NCBI GenBank assembly: GCA_963840235.1
Contig: CAWIYC010000003.1
Span: forward strand, 62,001-126,000
DNA: 64,000 nt
From: JBBRHQ01 sp963840235
Lineage (GTDB): Bacteria; Actinomycetota; Thermoleophilia; Solirubrobacterales; 70-9
Direction: 5' to 3'
Of this stretch, positions 25,781 to 33,415 are shown one piece after another; the stretch's first letter is position 1, and every line of letters begins with the position of its first letter. Below the pieces are notes generated by a model that was given only the letters and a program-made list of their open reading frames with translations, searched no databases and was not told the origin of the DNA. The position numbers and the translations under genes are program-made.

Positions 25781-26239
25781 ATGCACGTCACGGCGAAGGC
25801 GGACTACGCGGTGCGGGCGGCGGTGGAGCTGGCGACCGCCCCCTCCGGGCCGATCACCGGCGAGGCGATATCGAACGCACAGCAGATTCCGCTGCCGTTC
25901 CTGGAGAAGATCCTGGCCGAGCTGCGCCAGGCGGGAATCGTCCGCAGCCAGCGGGGGGTCGGCGGCGGCTCCGAGCTGGCCCGACCCGCCGGGGAAGTCA
26001 CCTTGGGCGAGGTCATTCGGGCCGTCGACGGTCCGCTGGCGAGCGTTCGCTCCGAGGCTCCCGAGGATCTCTCCTACACCGGCAGCGCGGTTCCGCTGCG
26101 TGACGTATGGCTGGCCTTGCGGGTCAACCTGCGCGCGGTTCTCGACACGGTGACGCTCGCCGACGTCGTTGCCGGGGAGCTTCCCGAGGAGGTCACCCGT
26201 CTCCTCCGCTCAGACGCTCCCGACGACCCGATCGTCTAG
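25781..26239 (+). CDS. Rrf2 family transcriptional regulator (cluster-free)
   Basis: A 152-residue Rrf2 protein starting MHVTAKADYAVRAAVEL, with the recognition helix region EKILAELRQAGIVRSQRGVGGG. It has no cysteine at all, so it cannot bind an Fe-S cluster as IscR does and is closer in type to CymR-like sensors of sulfur status. It converges with the sulfate transporter operon, and a second, related Rrf2 gene lies at the other end of that operon (30218). Target sites are not certain. Confidence 0.88.
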   Translation: MHVTAKADYAVRAAVELATAPSGPITGEAISNAQQIPLPFLEKILAELRQAGIVRSQRGVGGGSELARPAGEVTLGEVIRAVDGPLASVRSEAPEDLSYTGSAVPLRDVWLALRVNLRAVLDTVTLADVVAGELPEEVTRLLRSDAPDDPIV

Positions 26240-26257
26240 ATATCGAGGGTGGTTGGA

Positions 26258-26292
26258 GGGCGGGGCGCCACCCGGCAAGGAGCGCCCCGCCC
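26258..26292. terminator. Hairpin terminator between Rrf2 gene and cysA
   Basis: An 11-bp perfect stem (GGGCGGGGCGC with GCGCCCCGCCC) and 13-nt loop between convergent gene ends. It may serve both strands. Confidence 0.7.
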
Positions 26293-26302
26293 CGTCACCC
26301 CT

Positions 26303-27289
26303 TCAGACGGTGACCGCGGCCGAAGCCTTGGACGTTCCGTTGAAGACCTTTGCCTGCCTCGGCCGGACGTAGACGATCTGCCCCTCGCGCAGCTCGATCT
26401 CCTCAATCTCGGCGCGGGTCAGCTGGGCCCAGATCTCGTCGCCGTTGCCGAGCGCGAACTCGACCCTGATCTCGAACCCGAGCGGGACGATTCGCTCGAC
26501 CATCGCCTCGTCGGTGCCCTCGGCTGGGCGGCGCAGGACGTCCATGTCGTGGGGCCGGACGAGGTGATCGCCGATCCGGTTGACCTCGCCGACGAAGCTC
26601 ATCACCCACTCGTTGGCGGGGTGCTCGTAGAGGTCGGAGGCGTCGCCGCTCTGCTCGACCCGGCCCTCGTTCATGACGACTAGCTGCTCGGCCACGTCCA
26701 TCGCCTCCTCCTGATCGTGGGTGACGAAGATCGTGGTCACGTGGACCTCGTCGTGGAGGCGGCGCAGCCAGGTGCGGAGGTCCTTGCGCACCTTGGCGTC
26801 AAGGGCGCCGAAGGGCTCGTCGAGGAGCAGGACCTGCGGCTCGACCGCGAGCGCGCGGGCCAGCGCCATCCGCTGGCGCTGGCCGCCGGAGAGCTGCGAG
26901 GGATAGCGGTCGGCGAGGCCGTCGAGCTGGACCAGGCGAAGCAGCTCGTGCACACGCTCGTCGATCTGGGCCTTCGACCACTTGCGGATCTTCAGGCCGA
27001 AGCCGACGTTCCCGAACACGGTCATGTGCTTGAAGGCGGCGTAGTGCTGGAAGACGAAGCCGACGTCGCGCTTCTGCGGCGGGCGCTTGGTCGCGTCCTC
27101 GCCGTTGATAAGGACCCGTCCCTGGTCGAGGGTCTCGAGGCCGGCTATCGCCCTCAGCAGCGTTGACTTGCCGCTGCCGCTGGGGCCGAGCAGGGCCGTG
27201 AGCGAGCCGTCCGGGACTTCGATCGAGACGTCGTCGAGTGCCTTGAAGTCACCGAAGTTCTTGTGGGCGTGTTCGACCGAGATTCCCAT
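26303..27289 (-). CDS. cysA: Sulfate/thiosulfate ABC transporter ATP-binding protein
   Basis: A 328-residue ATPase that powers sulfate import. Walker A GPSGSGKST is near residue 40, with the Q-loop in VFQHYAAFKHM, the signature LSGGQRQRMALARAL, Walker B LLLDEPFGALDAKVR and the H-loop in FVTHDQEEAMDVA. A TOBE-like C-terminal domain follows (FEIRVEFALG, VRPRQAKVF). The length and the LEHPANEWVMSFVGEVN-type linker match CysA (about 350). Its ATG overlaps the cysW stop, so the operon reads sbp-cysT-cysW-cysA. Confidence 0.94.
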   Translation of the reverse strand: MGISVEHAHKNFGDFKALDDVSIEVPDGSLTALLGPSGSGKSTLLRAIAGLETLDQGRVLINGEDATKRPPQKRDVGFVFQHYAAFKHMTVFGNVGFGLKIRKWSKAQIDERVHELLRLVQLDGLADRYPSQLSGGQRQRMALARALAVEPQVLLLDEPFGALDAKVRKDLRTWLRRLHDEVHVTTIFVTHDQEEAMDVAEQLVVMNEGRVEQSGDASDLYEHPANEWVMSFVGEVNRIGDHLVRPHDMDVLRRPAEGTDEAMVERIVPLGFEIRVEFALGNGDEIWAQLTRAEIEEIELREGQIVYVRPRQAKVFNGTSKASAAVTV

Positions 27290-28096
27290 CAGGTGTCGTC
27301 CTTTCGCTTCAGGAGGTTCATCAGGAGAAGTGTCGAGAGCGCCAGCAGGGCGAGCAGGATCGAGGCGCCGTAGGCGCCGGCGAGGTTGAACTGCTCGAAC
27401 TGCTTGGCGACGTAGAGCGGCAGGGTCTGGGTCTCGCCCGAGATCGATCCCGAGACGATCGTCACCGCGCCGAACTCGCCGAGGACCCGGGCGGTTGTGA
27501 GGACGACGCCGTAGGCGACGCCCCAGCGGATCGCCGGCAGGGTCACCCGCCAGAAGGTCTGCCAGGGGTTGGCGCCCAGGGTCGAGGCGGCTTGTTCCTG
27601 CTCGGTCCCGATCTCCTGCAGCACCGGCACCACCTCGCGCACGACGAACGGCAGCGAGACGAAGACACTGGCCAGGACCATGCCGGGGACCGAGAAGAGA
27701 ATCTCGATGCCGGCCTTGGTCAGAGTCGGCCCGAACCAGCCGTCGGCCCCGTAGAGAAGGAACAGCGAGAGGCCGATGACCACCGGGGAGATCGCAAACG
27801 GGAGGTTGATGATCCCGTCGATCAGGGTGTTGCCCTTCCAGCGGTGGCGGACCAGCAGCAGCGCGCAGCCGACGCCGAAGATCGTGTTCAGCGGCACCGC
27901 GATCGCGACCATGATCAGGGTCAGCTTCAGCGCGTGGAGGCCGTCGGGCGAGGTGATCGCATCGAGCGGCGGGCCGATCCCGTCCTCGAAGGTCTTGAAG
28001 AAGATCATCACCAGCGGCGCCAGCAGCAGACAGCGTCAGGTAGCCGAGGGCGAGACCACGCAGGCTCCAGCGGGTCGCGGTCGAGCTACCGGTCAT
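27289..28096 (-). CDS. cysW: Sulfate ABC transporter permease (one frameshift near the N-terminus)
   Basis: A membrane subunit of about 268 residues, with six predicted helices and the EAA-type coupling loop around EQEQAASTLGANPWQTFWRVTLP. The frame starting at ATG 28096 gives MTGSSTATRWSLRGLALGY; near 28031 the frame changes and continues PLVMIFFKTFEDGIGP. Removing one T from acgctgTctgctg rebuilds an unbroken first transmembrane helix. An internal ATG at 28011 would lose that helix. The start overlaps the cysT stop by 11 nt, and the stop overlaps the cysA start by 1 nt. Confidence 0.88.
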
Positions 28097-28997
28097 CGCC
28101 GTCCTCCTTCGGCGCCTCGTAATCCTGGCCGCTCATCGGCATCACGGTGAGGCCGGCGCCGCCGCTGCGATCGCGCCGGCTGCCCCAGCGCTGGGCGAGG
28201 GTGACGCCGGCCAGCAGCAGCAGCGAGGCGCCCAGCAGCACGACCGACACCGCGGCCGCGCCGGAGACGTTTCCAGACTCGATCTGGCTGCGGATGAAGA
28301 CCGAGGAGACCTCGGTCTTGAAGGGGATGTTGCCCGAGATCAGGACCAGAGAGCCGAACTCGCCCAGGGCGCGGGCGAAGGCGAGCGCGATGCCCGCGGT
28401 GAGGCCGGGAAGAAGGTTGGGGAAGATGATCCGGCGGAAGACGGTGAAGCCGCTGGCGCCGAGCGATGCGGCCGCCTCCTCCATGTCGCGGTCGAGCTCG
28501 AGCAGCAGTGGCTGGACGGCCCGGACGACGAACGGCAGCGTCACGAACAGGAGCGCCACCACCACCGCCGTCTTGGTGAATGCGATGTCGACCCCGAACG
28601 GGCTGTTGGCCCCGTAGAGCGCGATCAGGGTGAGCCCGGCGACGATCGTCGGCAGGGCGAAGGGAAGGTCGATGACAGCGTTGACGATCCCCTTGCCCGG
28701 GAAGCTGTCGCGGACCAGGACCCAGGCGATGATCGTCCCGAACACCGCGTTGATGACGACCACGATCAGCGATGCGAACACGGTCAGCTTCAGGGCGGCG
28801 ACCGACTGCGAACCGCTGACGGCGTCCCAGAACGAGCTGATACCGCCCTTCAGGGACTGATCGACGACCGCGGCCAGCGGCAGCAGCACGATCACGCTCA
28901 GGTAGAGCATGACCGTGCCGCGGCCGAGGCCGGCGCCGACCCCGGGCAGGCGCAGGCCTGCCCGGGGTGCTGGAGCTGTCGCCGTGCGAGCCTCCAT
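28086..28997 (-). CDS. cysT: Sulfate ABC transporter permease
   Basis: A 303-residue CysT/CysU membrane subunit with about six helices, for example GTVMLYLSVIVLLPLAAVV and LKLTVFASLIVVVINAVFGTI. The coupling loop is MEEAAASLGASGFTVFRRIIFP, followed by LLPGLTAGIALAFARALGEFGS, a CysT hallmark. It starts 2 nt after the binding-protein stop and overlaps cysW. With CysW it forms the heterodimeric channel driven by CysA. Confidence 0.93.
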   Translation of the reverse strand: MEARTATAPAPRAGLRLPGVGAGLGRGTVMLYLSVIVLLPLAAVVDQSLKGGISSFWDAVSGSQSVAALKLTVFASLIVVVINAVFGTIIAWVLVRDSFPGKGIVNAVIDLPFALPTIVAGLTLIALYGANSPFGVDIAFTKTAVVVALLFVTLPFVVRAVQPLLLELDRDMEEAAASLGASGFTVFRRIIFPNLLPGLTAGIALAFARALGEFGSLVLISGNIPFKTEVSSVFIRSQIESGNVSGAAAVSVVLLGASLLLLAGVTLAQRWGSRRDRSGGAGLTVMPMSGQDYEAPKEDGDDR

Positions 28998-28999
28998 CG

Positions 29000-30055
29000 C
29001 TAGCCGGCGGTGGAGACTCCGAGCTGCTCCTCGATCTTCGCCACCGAGCCGGTGGCCTCGTCGAAGAACTCGTCGTTGACCTTGTCCCAGCCACCGAACT
29101 CCTTGATCGTGAACAGGTCCTTCGGCGTCGGGAACGTCTTCGGGTCGACCAGGGCCTTGTTCACCGGCCGGTACCCGTTCTCGGCCCAGAGCTTCTGACC
29201 CGCATCCGACCAGATGAAGTCGAGGAAGTCCTGAGCCGCGGGCTCGGGGGCGTCCTTGGTCACCGCGATCGGGGTCTCGATCAGGATCGTCGACGGCGGG
29301 ATCACGTAGTCGACGTCCTCGCCCTCGTCCTGGGCCTTGATCGCCTCGTTCTCGTAGCCGAGGAGCACGTCGCCCTCGCCCTGGGTGAAGGCCGCCAGCG
29401 CGTCACGGGCGCTGCCGGGCTGCACCTTGGTCTTCTCGAGCACGGTCTGGACCGCGTCGAGGGCCTGCTGCGGCGACTTGCCCTCGTTGATCTGCGATCC
29501 GTAGATCGCCATGATGTTCCAGCGGGCCGCGCCGGAGCTGAACGGGTTCGGGGTGACGATCTCGACGTCCTTGGTAAGCAGGTCGTCGAGCGTCTTCAGC
29601 CCCGCGGGGTTGCCCTTGCGGACGGTCATCACGACGACCGAGTCCTGGGCGATCCCGTTGAACTTCTGCTTGTCCCAGTCGGAAGCGACGAGACCGGCGT
29701 CGACGAGACGGGTCATGTCGCCGGCCTGGGCGAAGTGCACGATCGAAGCCGGCTGCCCGGCCTCGACCGCGCGACTCTGGTCGCCCGAGGCGCCGAAGGA
29801 GTTGCTGAAGCTGACGCCGGAGCCGGCGGATGTCTTCTCGAAGCCCGGCTCGAGGCTCTCCTCGTAGACCGTTTCAGGGGTCGAGTAGCCGACGACGTCG
29901 AGCTTGCCGCCGCCCCCCGAAGCGGTTCCTCCGGTGGTCGAGCTATCGCTGCTGCCGCATCCGGCAACGACCCCCCCGAGCCCGACGGTGAGAGCGGTGG
30001 CGGTCGCGACGATTCCGGCGCGGCGCCATCGTCCGCTCGAGCGAGCATTCCTCAT
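29000..30055 (-). CDS. sbp: Sulfate-binding lipoprotein of the ABC transporter
   Basis: A 351-residue extracytoplasmic sulfate-binding protein. The N-terminus is a lipoprotein signal (ATALTVGLGGVVAGC, lipobox Cys at about residue 32) and a Ser/Gly linker. Family motifs include VGYSTPETVYEESLEPGFEK, SFGASGDQSRAVEAGQPA, NPFSSGAARWNIMA and ENGYRPVN. The start ATG 30055 is chosen from the signal peptide and an AAAGGA ribosome site; the frame stays open upstream to 30880 without coding character. It is the first gene of the operon and diverges from an Rrf2 gene. Confidence 0.93.
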   Translation of the reverse strand: MRNARSSGRWRRAGIVATATALTVGLGGVVAGCGSSDSSTTGGTASGGGGKLDVVGYSTPETVYEESLEPGFEKTSAGSGVSFSNSFGASGDQSRAVEAGQPASIVHFAQAGDMTRLVDAGLVASDWDKQKFNGIAQDSVVVMTVRKGNPAGLKTLDDLLTKDVEIVTPNPFSSGAARWNIMAIYGSQINEGKSPQQALDAVQTVLEKTKVQPGSARDALAAFTQGEGDVLLGYENEAIKAQDEGEDVDYVIPPSTILIETPIAVTKDAPEPAAQDFLDFIWSDAGQKLWAENGYRPVNKALVDPKTFPTPKDLFTIKEFGGWDKVNDEFFDEATGSVAKIEEQLGVSTAG

Positions 30056-30132
30056 CAGGGTATTCCTTTCTTTCTTGATTCTTTTGGTCCGTAATGGCAA
30101 GGCGGGCAAAGTAGCAGAGTGCGAGGCGTAAT

Positions 30133-30163
30133 GTTGACCGAGTTGGTAAACAATCTCTACTGT
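30133..30163 (+). promoter_or_regulatory. Inverted repeat overlapping a promoter in the sbp/Rrf2 divergent region
   Basis: GTTGACC at 30133-30139 and GGTAAAC at 30145-30151 form an inverted repeat (6 of 7 matches, 5-nt spacer). The left arm contains TTGACC, which can act as a -35 box with TACTGT at 30158-30163 after 18 nt, giving a promoter toward the Rrf2 gene. An Rrf2 dimer bound here would block it and could also control sbp-cysTWA in the other direction. Confidence 0.5.
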
Positions 30164-30217
30164 TCTGATGGGGAATCCCACCCACATCCGTCGGAGTTGT
30201 GCGAGAGAATTCGTGCC

Positions 30218-30674
30218 ATGCGGATTTCGGCGAAGGCCGACTACGCGGTGAGGGCGGCCGTCGAGCTGGCGGCGGCCACCGATCCCCCGCTCAAGCGCGA
30301 TCAGATCGCAGAGGCCCAGGCGATCCCGTTCAAGTTCCTCGAGAACATCCTCGGCGAGCTGAAGCACGCCGGCATCGTCCACAGCCAGCGCGGCGCCGAG
30401 GGCGGGTACTCGCTTGCCCGACGCGCGGATGAGATCTCGCTCGCCGACGTGCTGCGCGTCGCCGACGGCCATCTTGCCAGCGTCCGCGACCTGCCCTGCC
30501 GAGGAGCTCGAGTTCATCGGGGCGGCGAAGCCGTTGCAGACCGTGTGGGTGGCATTGCGATCGAGCATGCGGTCGGTGCTGGAGGAAGTCACCCTCGCCG
30601 ACGTGGTCGGGGACGAGCTCCCGCCGCACGTCCTCGCGATGGCCGAGTACCCCGACGCCTGGGTGTCCCACTGA
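30218..30674 (+). CDS. Rrf2 family transcriptional regulator (one frameshift)
   Basis: About 151 residues after repair. The start MRISAKADYAVRAAVEL and the helix-turn-helix KFLENILGELKHAGIVHSQRGAEGGYSLAR are nearly the same as in the Rrf2 gene at 25781. Near 30500 the frame changes from SVRDLP to AEELEFIGAAKPLQTVWVALR; one extra base in ctgccctgccgag explains it. Apart from a residue created by the break, no cysteine is present, so it is a cluster-free type. Divergent from the sulfate operon with an operator-like repeat between them, it is the best candidate for a sulfur-responsive repressor of that operon. Confidence 0.85.
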
Positions 30675-30807
30675 ACCTGGACCGGAGCTGAACCGGGCAT
30701 CGAACCGAAGGGCCTGTCTTGTGCGAGCGTCGGTGATACCGTCAGCGACGCAGGAGCAGGATCTTCGGCCGGATGTCCGCCGGCTTCACCTCCGGAGGCG
30801 ATGGGAA

Positions 30808-33298
30808 TTGAGCAGAAGTCTGAGGTTGCTGTGCGGCCTGGTCGTGATGACTGCTTTCGCCCTGACGGCAGCGAGTGCACTCGCCGCCGGGCCCGGGGTG
30901 AAGATCCTCGGCGAGGGTCAGCGGGCGATTCTCGGCAAGGGCTCTCTCGAGGCCAAGGTCACAGTCAGGGTCAAGCGCGGTGGAAAGGCCGAGGTCGCCG
31001 TCACGGGCCTCTCATCCACCTTCGACGAGCCCCGCTTCGCGGCGCTGACCAGAACCCGCAGGCTCAGCTTTCGCCATAGCGGCTCGAAGACGGTGAGCCT
31101 GCCGCTGACCGCCGCAGGAAGGGGCGAGGTCGAGAGCTGCGAGGCCCGCACCCTCCGGGTCAAGGCCGGCTCGGGCAAGGGCTCGGGTGAGCTGGTGCGA
31201 CAGACGGCCGACTGCAGGCCGAGGCCGATCGACCTCTCGCGGGCCTCGAGGTGCGACTTCATCGGACAGCAGGACGGCTCGCTGTGCATGCTCCCCTTCC
31301 CCGACGACTTCTACACCGTCCCCGATTCGAGCTCGGACACCGGCAGGCGGATCAACTTCAAGACCCAGGCGATGCCCGAGAACGCCTCTGCCGTCCACAT
31401 CGGCGCCGGCCCCTACAACGAGACGGGATGGCTTCAGCCCCGGGCAGGCGATCGTCCTGCGCGTCCCCGGCCTCGACAACCCGACGGCGCTCGCGAACAC
31501 CAACCCGGTCCCGATCAACCATCAGGGCCGCTACACCGACCGCAACACCCCGGTTGTCGTGATCGACGCGAAGACCGGCAAGCGCTGGCCGATCTGGGTC
31601 GAGATCGACTCCAACGCCTCCACCGCCGAGGACACTGCGCTGCTGATCCACCCGGCGAAGAACTTCATCGCCAGGCACCGCTACATCGTCGCCCTGCGCA
31701 ACCTCAGGGATTCCTCGGACAAGACGATTCCCGCGCCGCAGGGCTTCCGTTACTACCGCGACGACCTGCCCTCCTCCAAGGGCGCGATCAAGAGGCAGCG
31801 CAAGCGCTTCGAGAAGGTCTTCTCGAGCCTGCGCAAGGCGGGGATCGATCGCGCCGACCTCTACCTCGCCTGGGACTTCACGGTCGCCTCCGATGAGCAG
31901 ATCGCCGCACGCATGCTGCAGATCCGCGACGATGCCTTCGCCCAGCTCGGCGACAGCGACCTCGCTGACAGCACGGTCACCGGCGCGGCGCCATCGTTCG
32001 CGGTGACGGGCGTCGATCTCAATCCCACCAGCGACCTCGCCCGCAGGGTCACCGGCACCTTCACGGTCCCCTGTTACATGACCTCGGTCGGCGCCGTGCC
32101 ATGCGCCCCGGGCAGCACCTACAACCTCGACCCCAACGGCAATCCCGTCCAGAACGGCACCTGGACCGCCAACTTCATCTGCATCGTCCCGAACTCGATC
32201 GTCAGCGACAGCGGGCACTCGCCCGGCCGTCCGGTCGTCTACGGGCACGGGCTCCTCGGCGACGCCGGCGAGGTCAACTCCGACGCGCAGCGCACCCTTT
32301 CCCAGAACCACAAGCTCATGCATTGCGCCACCGACGAGATCGGCTTCTCCAATGCCGACGTCGGGTCGGCGATCCTCGCCCTGCAGGACATGAACAAGTT
32401 CCCGACCCTGGCCGAGCGCACCCAGCAGGGCCTGCTGAACGAGCTCTACCTCGGCCGGCTGATGGACAACCCCGACGGGTTTGCCGGCGTGATGGCGTTC
32501 CACGAGGACCAGACGCAGGCCCACGACGAGCCCAACGACGACATCAGCCCCACCGACCCGACGAACCCGTCGGTGATCGACACCAGCAAGCTCTACTACA
32601 ACGGCAACAGCCAGGGCGGGATCCTCGGAGGCGCCTTCACCGCGATCTCCCCCGACGCGACCCGGACCACGCTGGGGGTGGCGGGGATGAACTACTCCGC
32701 CCTGCTCAACCGTTCGACCGACTTCTCCACCTACGAGGCCTTCCTCAACCCCGCCTATCCGAGCAAGCTGACACAGGCGCTGATGCTCTCGGCGGTGCAG
32801 ATCCTCTGGGACTCCGGCGAGGCGAACGGATACGCCCGCCGGATGACCGACAACCCGCTGCCCAACACTCCGGCGCACGAAGTTCTGATCAACATCGGCT
32901 TCGGCGATCACCAGGTCACCACCTGGCAGGCGGATGTCGAGGCCCGCACGATCGGGGCCGAGGCGCACGACCCGGTGGTCTATGACGGCCGCTGGCCGGG
33001 CGTGGACCCGCTCTTCGGCATCCCCCGGATCGCCGGCTACCCATACAGCGGCTCGGCGATCGTCTACTGGGACGCCGGCCCGCTGGGATGGGACCCGATG
33101 GACCCGAGTCTGGGGACGGACGCCCCGCCGCTGACCAACACACCGAACTCGAGCGGCAAGGACGTGCACGAGCTGCCCCGGAGAACCCCTGCCGAGCAGC
33201 AGATGGTCTCCGACTTCCTGCGCCCCGACAACCTCAGCCAGATCACCGACACCTGCAGCGGCGGGCCCTGTTACGCGGGGACGTTCACTGGCCCCTAG
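30808..33298 (+). CDS. Large secreted alpha/beta-hydrolase-like protein, copy 1 (one frameshift)
   Basis: About 829 residues after one repair. The TTG start at 30808 has GGAGG 9 nt upstream and aligns with the ATG of the paralogue at 33416. A signal peptide (LRLLCGLVVMTAFALTAASALAA) precedes a beta-rich domain of about 120 residues, then a segment with LPFPDDFYTV, FSPGQAIVLRVPGLDN and VVIDAKTGKRWPIWVEIDS. A nucleophile-elbow GNSQGG lies near residue 600, and GFGDHQVTTWQADVEART further on may supply the acid and base. The frame breaks at about 31428 (acGggatggc). The protein is an extracellular esterase or lipase by inference; the family was not recognised by name. Confidence 0.72.
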
Positions 33299-33377
33299 AT
33301 TCGCCTCCCGGGCGTCCGCGCGATCGACTGGCTGCCCAGCCAGCTGCGGTGCTACCGTTCGCTGCGCAGGCACCTCC

Positions 33378-33399
33378 GGCGGGGGCCTCCTCCCCCGCC
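33378..33399 (+). terminator. GC-rich hairpin between the tandem hydrolase genes
   Basis: An 8-bp stem (GGCGGGGG with CCCCCGCC) and 6-nt loop, 80 nt after the first stop and 17 nt before the second start. There is no T-run. It may terminate or attenuate transcription between the two copies. Confidence 0.45.
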
Positions 33400-33415
33400 C
33401 GACCAAGGAAGAAGA

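Noticed and set aside
26303..28096. A single 597-residue protein covering cysW and cysA
   Set aside because: The part between the first helix of CysW and the CysA start is out of frame with the real permease; it is joined only because of the insertion near 28031.
29000..30880. A 626-residue form of the sulfate-binding protein
   Set aside because: The lipoprotein signal and ribosome site place the start at 30055; upstream sequence overlaps the divergent Rrf2 gene and has no coding features.
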